64,000 nucleotides of DNA from Clostridium chrysemydis (GTDB lineage: Bacteria; Bacillota; Clostridia; Clostridiales; Clostridiaceae): positions 930,001 through 994,000 of the forward strand of contig NZ_JADEKP010000001.1 in NCBI RefSeq assembly GCF_015234215.1. Direction: 5' to 3'. How positions within the stretch are numbered: position 1 is the first letter of the stretch; each line of letters begins with the position of its first letter. Positions 16,401 to 25,281 of the stretch are shown here, in pieces. The notes under the pieces are model-generated. The model was not told the DNA's origin, made no database searches, and worked only from the letters and a program-made list of their open reading frames with translations. The position numbers were made by a program, and so were the translations under genes.

Positions 16401-17219
16401 ATGAGTTTAACTAAATTAGAAAACCTAATTAATCCAGAAGTATTAGCTGACATGATTTCAGCAGAACTTCCACAATTATTAAGATTTGCTCCTATTGCAG
16501 ATATAGACACAACTTTAGTAGGGCAACCAGGAAATACAATTACTGTTCCTAAGTATGCATATATTGGAATGGCAGAAGATGTTGCTGAAGGTGAAGAAAT
16601 TGGATCAGCACAATTACAAACTTCTACAACTCAAGCTACAGTTAAAAAAGCAGGTAAAGCAGTAGACATTACTGATGAATCAGTTTTAAGTGGTTACGGA
16701 GATCCAGTATCAGAAGCTGAAAGACAATTAAAAATGGCCATTAGAGATAAGATTGACTATGACTGTCTAACAGTATTAGCTGATGCAACATTAGAACATA
16801 ATGCAGGTGCTAAGATTTCTTACAACGGAATAGTTGATGCTATTGATTTATTCGATGAAGAAGAAAATGAGCCAAAAGTATTATTTGTTAATCCAAAGCA
16901 AGTTACTGCATTAAGAAAAGATGCTAACTTCCAAGACATGAATAAGTATCCTCTTCCAGTGATAATGAAAGGGCAAATCGGAGAAATCTGTAACTGTTAC
17001 GTAGTTCCTTCAAAGAGAATCAAGTTAAATGCAGAGGGTACTGCTTATGAAAACTACATTGTTAAGGCTGGGGCTCTTAAGGTTTACTTAAAGAGAGATG
17101 TTCAAGTTGAAACTGGTAGAGATATTAAGAAGAAGATTAATTCTATCGTAGTTGATGAACACTACACAGCTCACTTATACGATGAATCTAAGGTAATTAA
17201 AGCTTACTTCAATAAATAA
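16401..17219 (+). CDS. Major capsid protein (N4 gp56-like)
   Basis: 272 residues. N-terminal LINPEVLADMISAELPQLLRFAP, then TLVGQPGNTITVPKYAYIG, the HK97-fold signature of the N4-gp56 capsid family, and a C-terminal DRDIKKK/HYTAHLYDESKVIK region. A strong GGAGG precedes it, and codon usage is biased to preferred codons, as expected for an abundant protein. It is homologous to the element 2 capsid throughout. Confidence 0.88.
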   Translation: MSLTKLENLINPEVLADMISAELPQLLRFAPIADIDTTLVGQPGNTITVPKYAYIGMAEDVAEGEEIGSAQLQTSTTQATVKKAGKAVDITDESVLSGYGDPVSEAERQLKMAIRDKIDYDCLTVLADATLEHNAGAKISYNGIVDAIDLFDEEENEPKVLFVNPKQVTALRKDANFQDMNKYPLPVIMKGQIGEICNCYVVPSKRIKLNAEGTAYENYIVKAGALKVYLKRDVQVETGRDIKKKINSIVVDEHYTAHLYDESKVIKAYFNK

Positions 17220-17266
17220 TCATAATTGGCCTCTTCATGGGGCCTCTTCCCAAGGGAGGTAAGACA

Positions 17267-17659
17267 ATGTTTTTAACTGATGTGAAGATACTGCTTCAAA
17301 TAAAGACCAGTGATTGTTCAAAGGACGAATTGCTATCATATTTGATAAGGCAGGTCAAAATAAAAATACTAAATTACTGTAACATACAAGAAATACCGTT
17401 ATCCCATCAATACTTGATCCCTGAAATGGTAGCTTCATATTATAACCTTATGTATAAGCCACATGAAGAGGAGCAAGTTCAAACTAGAGCAGGTTCTAAG
17501 GTAATCAAGAAGGAAAGCATTGGTGATTACTCTGTAGAGTATGATACTGGTGAAGCTTCTAAAAGGCCTACGCCATCTTCAGCAGATACATCTAATTTAG
17601 AATCAGTTCTAATTGATTATAAAAGCGAGCTAAATCAGATAAGGAAATTAAGGTTATAA
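17267..17659 (+). CDS. Head-tail connector (gp6-like adaptor)
   Basis: 131 residues from the ATG at 17267, which has GGGAGG upstream; an in-frame start at 17237 has no such site. All-helical N-terminus (LLQIKTSDCSKDELLSYLIRQVKIKILNYC) and SIGDYSVEYD in the middle, as in the phage connectors that bind under the portal. It overlaps the next gene by one base. Confidence 0.7.
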   Translation: MFLTDVKILLQIKTSDCSKDELLSYLIRQVKIKILNYCNIQEIPLSHQYLIPEMVASYYNLMYKPHEEEQVQTRAGSKVIKKESIGDYSVEYDTGEASKRPTPSSADTSNLESVLIDYKSELNQIRKLRL

Positions 17660-18000
17660 TGGATAGTTTACTTAACCAAGTATGTACAGTAAAAAGGGCG
17701 AACATTTTTGGAGCTAAAAATCACTCTAAGAAATATTACGTTGATTTATATGAAGATGAAATAGTAGGAACTTACCCATGCAGGATAGTAAGAAAAAGTG
17801 CTAAAACATCTTCAAATCAAGTAGAATCAACGGTTCAAGGCACTATGAGAGCCTACTTTAACAATGAAGCTGATGTAGAAGAGGGAGATATAATTGAATG
17901 TAGCGAATATTCTCAGTATACATTCAATGTATTATTCGTATACAATCCAGGCTTTCATCATAAAGAAGTAGACCTAGAAATAGTACCTAAAAGCGTGTAA
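17659..18000 (+). CDS. Head closure protein-like
   Basis: 113 residues, small beta-barrel pattern (LNQVCTVKRANIF, GTYPCRIVRKSAK, GDIIECSEYSQYTFNVLFVYNPG), matching by position and appearance the XkdH/gp16-type proteins that seal the connector after packaging. It is translationally coupled to the gene upstream. Confidence 0.6.
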   Translation: MDSLLNQVCTVKRANIFGAKNHSKKYYVDLYEDEIVGTYPCRIVRKSAKTSSNQVESTVQGTMRAYFNNEADVEEGDIIECSEYSQYTFNVLFVYNPGFHHKEVDLEIVPKSV

Positions 18001-18005
18001 TACCA

Positions 18006-18350
18006 ATGCTTGAGGATATGTTAAAGGATTTACATTGCGTGAAATCAAAATTTCACGCAGAGTTGCCTAAATTAAAAACTAGCATGGGTAAGACATTAAA
18101 AGATGATATAAAAAGATATACTCCAAGAGATTCAGGAAGGCTAGCTGAAAGTTACAATGTAAAAGTAACTGGTAATGATATAGAAGTAATTACAGATGTT
18201 GAGTATGCTCCTTATGTAGATAATGGACATTCAACAGGAAGTTCTTTTGTAAAAGGAGCCCATATGTATGATAAAGCTATTAATAACTTTCACGTTAAAT
18301 CAGATAAGTTGATTAATGATTTCTTGGATCAAGTAAATCCATTTAAGTAA
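18006..18350 (+). CDS. HK97 gp10-like tail completion protein
   Basis: 114 residues with TPRDSGRLAESYNV (about 35-48) and YAPYVDNGHSTGSSF (about 70-84), the recognisable core of the HK97 gp10/XkdI group that joins tail to head. It follows the head closure gene by 5 bp. Confidence 0.7.
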   Translation: MLEDMLKDLHCVKSKFHAELPKLKTSMGKTLKDDIKRYTPRDSGRLAESYNVKVTGNDIEVITDVEYAPYVDNGHSTGSSFVKGAHMYDKAINNFHVKSDKLINDFLDQVNPFK

Positions 18351-18365
18351 AAGCAGGAGGTAACC

Positions 18366-18821
18366 ATGGATCTATTTTATATAGTTGAATCAATATGCAA
18401 ACACATAAGTGAAAGATTTGATGATACTAACATCTATATAAATGATGTACCACAGGGTTTTACTAGGCCTAGCTTTTATGTAGGATTAGTTGATTTTGTG
18501 GATCAAGATTTAAGCCTTGGAACTATGAGGAGGAGAGCTACATTTGAAATAGTGTATTTTGCACCTGTAAATAGTAGAGGATTAACAGATAAATTTAAAC
18601 AACATGCAGTCTATATGAATATGGCTTCAATATTTAGTGAGCATTCATTGGCTGTTAAAAATAGATATATCAAAATAACATCTAAAAATGGAAATTTAAC
18701 TGATACAGAGGCTCACTTAAGCGTCAATTTTGATTATACAGTTGATAATGATTCAATGATAAACATAGATGACCTGTGCGAGCTTATGAGAGAGTTACAG
18801 ATAAAATATTTAAATAACTAA
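18366..18821 (+). CDS. Tail terminator-like protein (XkdJ-like)
   Basis: 151 residues with an alpha/beta pattern (ICKHISERFDDTNIYINDVPQGFTRPSFYVGL, RRATFEIVYFAP, AHLSVNFDYTVD) typical of tail terminator proteins of this gene order. AGGAGG precedes it. It is the last gene before the sheath, the standard place for this function. Confidence 0.65.
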   Translation: MDLFYIVESICKHISERFDDTNIYINDVPQGFTRPSFYVGLVDFVDQDLSLGTMRRRATFEIVYFAPVNSRGLTDKFKQHAVYMNMASIFSEHSLAVKNRYIKITSKNGNLTDTEAHLSVNFDYTVDNDSMINIDDLCELMRELQIKYLNN

Positions 18822-18843
18822 TGAATTATGGAGGTACAAACCT

Positions 18844-19887
18844 ATGAGTTTTCCTAAAATTAATATTACATTTAAAGGTTTAGCAGGTTCAGCAGTTACT
18901 AGATCAGCAAATGGAATAGTAGCTTTAATATTAAAAGGTGAATCACGATTCCACGTGTTAGAGTCATTAGCTGATATGCCAGAAGAGTTAACAGCAGTTC
19001 AAAAGGAAGCTGTAGAAATGGCATTCAATGGTGCTAGTAAGGTAATAGTTTCTGTAGAAGATGCAGTAGCTAAATCATTAAAGAGATTAGAGACAGTTAG
19101 ATTTAACTACTTAGCAGCTCCGGAAGGTGAGACAGATGATAATACAGCTATTGCATCATGGATCAAGTTACAAAGAGAAAATAAATCTAAAAGAGTAAAA
19201 GCCGTTTTAGCTAACACTGCTGCTGATAATGAAGGTATCATAAACTTCACTACTAATGGTATCAAAGTGAAGGATAGAGAAGAAGCATATTCTGCTCAAA
19301 TGTTTACTGCAAGAATAGCTGGGTTAATAGCTGGTACTGGTGCAAGGGATTCAGTTACATTTGCAAGATTACCTGAGGTTGAAGATATAGCAGCTCACTT
19401 AACAGAAGAGGAAGCAGCGTCTAAGATTTCTGCTGGTGAATTAGTTTTATTCCATGATGGAGATAAAGTTAAGGTTGCTAGAGGTGTCAATTCATTAGTA
19501 ACTGTTACTGGTGATAAAAATGAAGCATTCAAAAAGATAAAGTTAGTTGAAATCATGGATATGATTCATGATGATATCAAGAGAACTGCTGAAGATGACT
19601 TCATCGGTAAGATAAGAAATACTTATCCTAATAAATTACTTTTATGTAATGCTATTAATGCTTACTTCGAAGCTTTAGAAGCAGAAGAGGTACTAGAAGC
19701 TAATCAAAACAAATGTGAAATAGATGAAGTTGCTACAAGAGCATACTTAAAGGAAACTGGTGTAGATGTAAGTCTATTAAAGCCTGCTGAAATTAAATCA
19801 GCTAATACTGGTGACAAGGTATTTATATCAGCTAAGATTTCAATGATTGACGCTATGGAAATAATTGATTTTGTTATAGCAATCTAA
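18844..19887 (+). CDS. Contractile tail sheath protein (XkdK-like)
   Basis: 347 residues. N-terminal FPKINITFKGLAGSAVTRSANGIVALIL and C-terminal DKVFISAKISMIDAMEIIDFVI are the hallmarks of the PBSX-type sheath. ARIAGLIAGTGARDSVTFARLPEVEDI in the middle matches the sheath insertion domain. It assembles around the tail tube and contracts on infection. Its presence defines element 1 as a myophage-type particle. Codon bias suggests high expression. Confidence 0.9.
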   Translation: MSFPKINITFKGLAGSAVTRSANGIVALILKGESRFHVLESLADMPEELTAVQKEAVEMAFNGASKVIVSVEDAVAKSLKRLETVRFNYLAAPEGETDDNTAIASWIKLQRENKSKRVKAVLANTAADNEGIINFTTNGIKVKDREEAYSAQMFTARIAGLIAGTGARDSVTFARLPEVEDIAAHLTEEEAASKISAGELVLFHDGDKVKVARGVNSLVTVTGDKNEAFKKIKLVEIMDMIHDDIKRTAEDDFIGKIRNTYPNKLLLCNAINAYFEALEAEEVLEANQNKCEIDEVATRAYLKETGVDVSLLKPAEIKSANTGDKVFISAKISMIDAMEIIDFVIAI

Positions 19888-19904
19888 TAGAAAAGTCAAA
19901 GTTA

Positions 19905-19917
19905 TTTGTATAACTAA
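19905..19917 (+). promoter_or_regulatory. Late promoter motif 4
   Basis: TTTGTATAACTAA, just after the sheath gene and 59 bp before the tube gene. It shares the TATAACTAA variant with copy 5. Confidence 0.6.
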
Positions 19918-19976
19918 GGTGAGGTGGGAAAAAGTTCCCTCTTCATCTTAAAACTATAATATGGAGGTACTACCTA

Positions 19977-20411
19977 ATGAGTTTTAAAGGTAAAAATGTT
20001 ATAAATGGTACTTACGGTAGCGTATGGGTTGATGGTGAAAAAATTAATGAATGTTTCGGCCTAAAAGCAACTGTTGAAATACAAAGAGAAGATATTAAGA
20101 TGTGTGGAAACTTATGGGTAGCTAGCAAAATGCTTGGAGCTACTGGTAAAGGTTCAATAAAGTTACACAAGGTATCAACTAGATTTGAAGAAAAGATATT
20201 CAATGCTATTAATTCAGGAGAAGATACTGACTTTGAAATTCAATCAATGTTAGCTGATCCAGACGCATTAAACAAAGGTAAAGAAACTGTATTATTAAAG
20301 GGTGTTCAATTCGATGAACTTACTATGCAAGATTTCGAGGCTGGAGCAGCAGGTACAGTAGAAATACCATTTAGATTCTGTGGAGCAGAATATCTAGATA
20401 AGATAGTTTAA
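19977..20411 (+). CDS. Tail tube protein (XkdM-like)
   Basis: 144 residues: INGTYGSVWVDGEKINECFGLKA at the start, IKMCGNLWVASKMLGATGKGSIKLHKVS in the middle, MQDFEAGAAGTVEIPFRF near the end, all characteristic of PBSX-type tube proteins. It makes the inner tube through which DNA passes. It has its own late promoter and is followed by two hairpins (about 20435-20500), consistent with high-level separate expression. Confidence 0.88.
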   Translation: MSFKGKNVINGTYGSVWVDGEKINECFGLKATVEIQREDIKMCGNLWVASKMLGATGKGSIKLHKVSTRFEEKIFNAINSGEDTDFEIQSMLADPDALNKGKETVLLKGVQFDELTMQDFEAGAAGTVEIPFRFCGAEYLDKIV

Positions 20412-20546
20412 TTTATAATATCTACAGAAAACTAGTGGGACTAGTTTTTTAGGGAAGCTAATAATTAACTTATACGGAGGGCGTGTAAAAACGCTCCTCC
20501 CATTTATATTGGATATTATTTTTGATTTAACGGAGGAGCAAATTAC

Positions 20547-20960
20547 ATGACAAATGCATTAGATTTATTATTAGGAAATGAAGAATTATTACAAAAGCCA
20601 TCTAAGGAGTTTATCGTAAGAAGATTGTCTCGAGGAGAAGTAGAATTTAAATTAACTTTAGAAGCAGTTACTATGAATCAGTTTAAGCATATTCAACAAA
20701 TTTGTACTGATAAAAGAGGTGCTGTAGATGCAATAGGTGTTCAAGTAATGTTACTGACTTATGGAGTAAGAGAGTTTAACAATAAACTAGCTGAAAATAA
20801 GGATAAGTTACAAGATACATTTGCTAAGTTAGGCGTTGCTAATTCAGAAGGATTAATTCAAAAGGTATTACTACCTGGTGAGATTAGCATAATAGCATCT
20901 GAAATTACTGAATTAAGCGGTTTTGGTGAAGATATGGTTGAAGAGGTAAAAAACTTCTAG
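20547..20960 (+). CDS. Tail assembly chaperone, short product (XkdN-like)
   Basis: 137 residues, helical, with KEFIVRRLSRGEVEFKLTLEAVTMNQFKHIQQ resembling XkdN. It lies between tube and tape measure, the fixed position of tail chaperones. The stop is preceded by GTA AAA AAC, putting a canonical A-AAA-AAC slippery site in frame, so a fraction of ribosomes should continue in the -1 frame. Confidence 0.8.
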   Translation: MTNALDLLLGNEELLQKPSKEFIVRRLSRGEVEFKLTLEAVTMNQFKHIQQICTDKRGAVDAIGVQVMLLTYGVREFNNKLAENKDKLQDTFAKLGVANSEGLIQKVLLPGEISIIASEITELSGFGEDMVEEVKNF

Positions 20961-21157
20961 CCAACAATGATACTGAGACTATCCTTATGTATTATTGTTG
21001 GAAGTACCACAATATAAAACCATCTGATTACTATAATATGACGGCAGGAGAAAAAACTATTTTAACTGCATTTTATACTATAGAGATGGAAGAAATGAAA
21101 GAAAAAGCTGAGGCTGTAGCAAGTACAGGTATATGTCCTGCTATGGCATTAAAATAA
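20547..21157 (+). CDS. Tail chaperone, -1 frameshift fusion product
   Basis: Slippage at 20948-20954 joins the 137-residue frame to 67 more codons (20954-21157) encoding LANNDTETILMYYCWKYHN, MTAGEKTILTAFYTIEMEEM and a C-terminal helical tail. This downstream frame has no plausible start of its own, and it stays open exactly until just before the tape measure leader. Paired short and frameshifted chaperones coat the tape measure protein in long-tailed phages. The frameshift itself is inferred from the site and the open frame. Confidence 0.75.
20948..20954 (+). promoter_or_regulatory. -1 ribosomal frameshift site A-AAA-AAC
   Basis: The heptamer lies in the correct phase (GTA AAA AAC TTC TAG), six nucleotides from the zero-frame stop. 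Confidence 0.78.
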
Positions 21158-21350
21158 CGTTACTCTTATATTAGGAGTTTCGTGAAAGTAAGATGAATAG
21201 AAGGTTTAATAGGTATGGACGCTGTGTCAGTTTGGTTGAAAAAATAATAAAAATTTTATAAGGGATATAGTGTCCATTATAAAAAATACACTAAGGGGCG
21301 GGGCTGATTTAGCTCCGTCCCTTTTAAATATAATCAGAGGAGGAATAGCT

Positions 21351-24326
21351 ATGGCCAAAGAGTATTCAGCAAAGCTTACACTTCAAGATAACTGGAATCA
21401 GGTAATAGATAAGGCCATCACTAAAACAAGTAAGCTCCTAAAGGAAGCTCAGAAGCTTGATAAGATTAAAGTTAACCCTGAAGTAAACATAAAGACTAAT
21501 AAAGCCCTTATGAAAAAGGTGCAAGATGATTTAAATAAACTTGAAAAAAGTAATATTAACATAAAGACAAAGTTAGATGCTTCATTTAAGGCCACAGTTA
21601 ATGCTATACAAAGAGCTGTGCCTAATAAAAAGGTTGTTTCTATTGAAGCTAAGGAAAATGTAACTAAAACTCTTAACAATGTTGAAAGAGAAGTTTTTAC
21701 TAAAACTAATAAAGTTAATAACATATTAAAAGGCTCAATGAAAGGAATGTCCTCTTCAATAAATGCTTCTCTAAGCCCATTAGGAAGACTGATTAATGGA
21801 TTAGGCAGAGTAAGAAGTGTAGCTAGTGCTATGAGCAAGGCTACGGGCTCAGGATTATTTGGTTCAGCATTAGCAGGAGGATTAGCTGCTAAGGTTGCTG
21901 GTAAGAATACTAGAACAGAATCAAGAAATAGGACTATAATAAGAGGAAAAGGAAATGCATTTTCTTTTGGAGACTTGGTAGATCCGATTAGAAACTTTCC
22001 GTTTTCAAAACTAGGTTCAATGTTAAATAAGGTGACTGGTGGAGCAATAGGGGCCGCTGTGCATGATGTTTTATCTAAAGCGTACTCATTTAAAAAGAAG
22101 GTAAATATACCAGGAGTAAAAGTAACTGGATTAGATACTGGGTATGGAGCAATGATTGCTGGTCAAAGGAATGCCATGAAGAATAAACATGGTGTAGATA
22201 ATTACCTACCTAAGTTAAAGGTTGATTTAGATAATGGATACATTACTAGAACTAAAAACAAGGTTGAGAATGTATTTGATTCATTATCAGCTAAAGCTAA
22301 GAGAACTGGTAATGTTATATCAAATGCTTTAAACATCGGATTCAATAGAGTAAAGACTAGTGGATTTGCAACAAAAGTATCTAGTGCTTTTAATAGAATA
22401 AGTAAAAGTGCAAGTAAAGTAGGAAATAGGATATCATTTGCTTTTCAAAGGGCATCATATAAAGCTATATCGGCAATACTGGGAATAATAAAGGGCGCTT
22501 CAAGTGCAACATCTAGGATAACAAGTATTTTCAGTAGAATGGGAGCTAAGATACCTGCGCCTGTAATAAAGGCTATGAGCAAGATAACCTCTTCAATTAA
22601 GAAAGTAGCAGGTAAAACATTTAGCTTCACTATTAAGGCAATAGATAAAGCCTCTTCTATAATGAAAGGTGTGGCAAGTAAGGCCGCAGGTATTGCTAAG
22701 TTAGGTATGGGAGCTTTACTAGGAGCAGGTACTGCAGGAGCAACTGTAGGTATTAGTGGAATGGCTGCTAGGGAAAAACAACTTGTATCTATAGAGCATT
22801 TCATGGATGTAGCTGATAAAAAGAATAATAATGGATCTAATACAATGAGTAGAGAACAGCTAAACGGTAATGCGAATAAGTACATGCAAGATTTAGTTCA
22901 GTTATCTAACATTACACCATTTGAAACTCAGGACATTGCAGCAGCAGGTACTAGAGCAATTCAAATGACTAATGGAAGTACGGATCAAGCAATGGATATT
23001 ACAAAACTTGCTGCAGATATGGCTGCATTATCACCAGGTAAAACTACTCAAGATGCAATGGAAGCATTATATGACTTAAGAATGACTGGTGAAGCAACTA
23101 GACTTCAAGAGTTTGGACTTAAAGTTAATAAGGCTCAAATGAATGCACTTGTAGGTAAAGGTGAAACTGACGACTTAAATGAAGAGGAAATGGCTCAAGC
23201 ATTCCAAAAGCTTGTAGATGGCCCATTAAAGAAAACATTTAGTGGTGGAGCTGAAGAATTATCACAAACTGTTGCAGGTAAGTTTTCTACAGTAACAGGT
23301 AAATTAAAGTCAGGTTTTACTGATGTAGCTATGGTATTCAATAGTAGAATGTCAAAATCATTAGATGGAGTTATTGGTAAGATAGATGGACTATTTGCAA
23401 AGGATTCTAGTGGTAACTTCACTAATGGATTTGTCAATGGAGTAATAGGTGGTATAAACACAGCTATTGAATTTGTAGGTAAACTTGTTAATGGGTTCAA
23501 AGAACTTTATCCTAAGATAAGTACAGCAATAGAGCCAATAAAAGAAGCCTTTGGAAATATTTTTGGTAATATAAGCATGGATCAAGTTGTAGGAAAGATT
23601 ATTGAAATACTAGGTAAAATAATTTCCTTTGCACAACCAATTATAGCAGCTTTTGCAGGCTTATTTGAGAAATTGGCTCCTAAGGTAATGCCTGTAATAG
23701 ATAAAATACTAGATGCATTTGTAGGACTATCTCCAGCATTTGCTACAGTAGTAGATATGATTACTCCAGTATTAGATTTCTTTATTGATATATTTGGTAG
23801 GGTAGCTGGCTTTATTAGTGAACATTCAGAATCTATTAATAAGATAGTTGAAGCTGTAGGAGCAATTTGGACAGTTGTGTGGGATTTAATATCAGGAGCA
23901 GTAGATGCTGCGTGGAAGTTTATTGAGCCTATACTAGGCTGGTTAATTGATAAACTAGGTTGGGTAGCAGAAAAAATAACTGCTGTAATGGACACTGTAG
24001 GCAAGTGGGATATAGGTGGTAAGGTTAGCCATATGTTCTCACCTTCTGAATGGAAGATGCTTGGTGGAGATGGATATACTAATGATAAAAAAGCTGATGG
24101 TAGTCATGCTACAGGATTACAATACGTACCTGATAATGGTTATAAGGCAATTCTTCATAGAGGTGAAGCTGTTCTTACAAGACAAGAAGCCGATAGATAT
24201 AGAGCTGGGGAAACAAATAACAAAAGCATGAATGTTACTATAAATGTAACAGGAAGTGATAATCCAGAAAAGGTAGCTCAAGTTGTTTACAACAAGCTGA
24301 TGGAAACAGCTAATAATATGGTATAA
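21351..24326 (+). CDS. Tail tape measure protein
   Basis: 991 residues from the ATG at 21351, with GGAGGA upstream; a GTG further upstream lies in a hairpin. Long helical, Lys/Ser-rich repeats (about 10-430) are followed by a hydrophobic domain (about 470-500, GMGALLGAGTAGATVGI), NITPFETQDIAAAGTRAIQM (a conserved tape-measure block) and further hydrophobic helices (about 760-890). It sets tail length and helps DNA entry. The C-terminal YVPDNGYKAILHRGEAVLTRQEADRYR matches many Firmicute tape measures. A terminator follows, and then the defence cassette. Confidence 0.88.
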   Translation: MAKEYSAKLTLQDNWNQVIDKAITKTSKLLKEAQKLDKIKVNPEVNIKTNKALMKKVQDDLNKLEKSNINIKTKLDASFKATVNAIQRAVPNKKVVSIEAKENVTKTLNNVEREVFTKTNKVNNILKGSMKGMSSSINASLSPLGRLINGLGRVRSVASAMSKATGSGLFGSALAGGLAAKVAGKNTRTESRNRTIIRGKGNAFSFGDLVDPIRNFPFSKLGSMLNKVTGGAIGAAVHDVLSKAYSFKKKVNIPGVKVTGLDTGYGAMIAGQRNAMKNKHGVDNYLPKLKVDLDNGYITRTKNKVENVFDSLSAKAKRTGNVISNALNIGFNRVKTSGFATKVSSAFNRISKSASKVGNRISFAFQRASYKAISAILGIIKGASSATSRITSIFSRMGAKIPAPVIKAMSKITSSIKKVAGKTFSFTIKAIDKASSIMKGVASKAAGIAKLGMGALLGAGTAGATVGISGMAAREKQLVSIEHFMDVADKKNNNGSNTMSREQLNGNANKYMQDLVQLSNITPFETQDIAAAGTRAIQMTNGSTDQAMDITKLAADMAALSPGKTTQDAMEALYDLRMTGEATRLQEFGLKVNKAQMNALVGKGETDDLNEEEMAQAFQKLVDGPLKKTFSGGAEELSQTVAGKFSTVTGKLKSGFTDVAMVFNSRMSKSLDGVIGKIDGLFAKDSSGNFTNGFVNGVIGGINTAIEFVGKLVNGFKELYPKISTAIEPIKEAFGNIFGNISMDQVVGKIIEILGKIISFAQPIIAAFAGLFEKLAPKVMPVIDKILDAFVGLSPAFATVVDMITPVLDFFIDIFGRVAGFISEHSESINKIVEAVGAIWTVVWDLISGAVDAAWKFIEPILGWLIDKLGWVAEKITAVMDTVGKWDIGGKVSHMFSPSEWKMLGGDGYTNDKKADGSHATGLQYVPDNGYKAILHRGEAVLTRQEADRYRAGETNNKSMNVTINVTGSDNPEKVAQVVYNKLMETANNMV

Positions 24327-24328
24327 GA

Positions 24329-24380
24329 TAATAAATCCCTAATTAACTAGTTAGACTAGTTTTTTAGGGATATTTATTAT
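24329..24380. terminator. Bidirectional terminator after tape measure
   Basis: AAATCCCTAA (24333-24342) pairs with TTTTAGGGATATTT (24362 on), enclosing ACTAGTTAGACTAGT. It ends the late transcript and the leftward Abi-C transcript. Confidence 0.7.
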
Positions 24381-25165
24381 TTATTTTCTTTATTATGTTC
24401 ATATGTTTGAATCAAAAATAGAGAGAGAGAGCAGGCCATATTTACTGCTAAATCAGTATGGCGTTGGGCGGGTTTGTATACAGTTTGTCCTTTGCCATGG
24501 CTATCACCGTATTCATTACGTAAACTGGCTAATCCATTAACTACAGAAGCACATCCACCTAATATTTGTTTAAATACTTGTTCATTATGATTGTTAGGAG
24601 ATAAATTCAATTTTGTTGAAACTTCCTTATATAGTTTATTTAAGTCACCATCACTAGCTGTTTCTTCACCCATATCATCAAGAATTGATTTTAGAACGCT
24701 TTCAAGAAGGGTTCTTGCAGAGGTAATCGCTCCTTCAAAATCAGAATTCTTTCTATTCATTATTTTTTGCCAGCTATCATTTATATACTGTGAATCTAAG
24801 TAATTAATTTTATCATTAATTATTTCATGATAAGGTAATTCACTAGGATTGTTCTCTAAATAATCCAATAGCTCAGCAAATTGTTCGCGTATGAATATTC
24901 TTCTAGGTTCATATCTATCAACGGTATTCTTTATAAAGCTCCAGAATTGATTTAAGTCTCTAGATTGTTGTATCCATTTAGGTACTAATGGTTTTGTTAA
25001 AGGTTTATTTAAAAAATATGAGCGTAAAATTGTATAGTGCTCATTAGAAGCACCATTGCCAGTAGCTCGGTCAATAAGTAAATTTTGCAAATAAAATGCT
25101 TTGTCATAATCAGTTTCAAAATCATCTAGTCGTGGTGAAGTATCTATTTCAGTAAAAAGTTCCAT
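24377..25165 (-). CDS. Abortive-infection C-terminal-domain protein
   Basis: 262 residues. The C-terminal half (AITSARTLLESVLKSILDDMGEE, LNKLYKEVSTKLNLSPNNHNEQVFKQILGGCASVVNGLASLRNEYGDSHG, ARHTDLAVNMACSLSLFLIQTY region) matches the Abi_C domain found in phage-exclusion proteins. The N-terminal part is helical and unassigned. It is read opposite to the tail genes, divergent from the type III modification gene, with AGGAGGT before the ATG. Base composition is slightly lower in GC than the tail genes. It probably forms part of a phage-borne defence cassette. Confidence 0.75.
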   Translation of the reverse strand: MELFTEIDTSPRLDDFETDYDKAFYLQNLLIDRATGNGASNEHYTILRSYFLNKPLTKPLVPKWIQQSRDLNQFWSFIKNTVDRYEPRRIFIREQFAELLDYLENNPSELPYHEIINDKINYLDSQYINDSWQKIMNRKNSDFEGAITSARTLLESVLKSILDDMGEETASDGDLNKLYKEVSTKLNLSPNNHNEQVFKQILGGCASVVNGLASLRNEYGDSHGKGQTVYKPAQRHTDLAVNMACSLSLFLIQTYEHNKENK

Positions 25166-25281
25166 AAGTATTACCTCCTATATAGAATATATATAAAATT
25201 ATATCACACAAAAAGTTTTATACTACAATCAGATAGAATATAGTATAATTTTATTTAGATATTTAGATTGGAGGGAATTGA
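25166..25281. promoter_or_regulatory. Divergent promoter region of the defence cassette
   Basis: An AT-rich 116-bp gap with TATAAT at 25244-25249 for the rightward mod gene and AT-rich -10-like sequence for the leftward gene. No copy of the late promoter motif is present. Confidence 0.45.
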
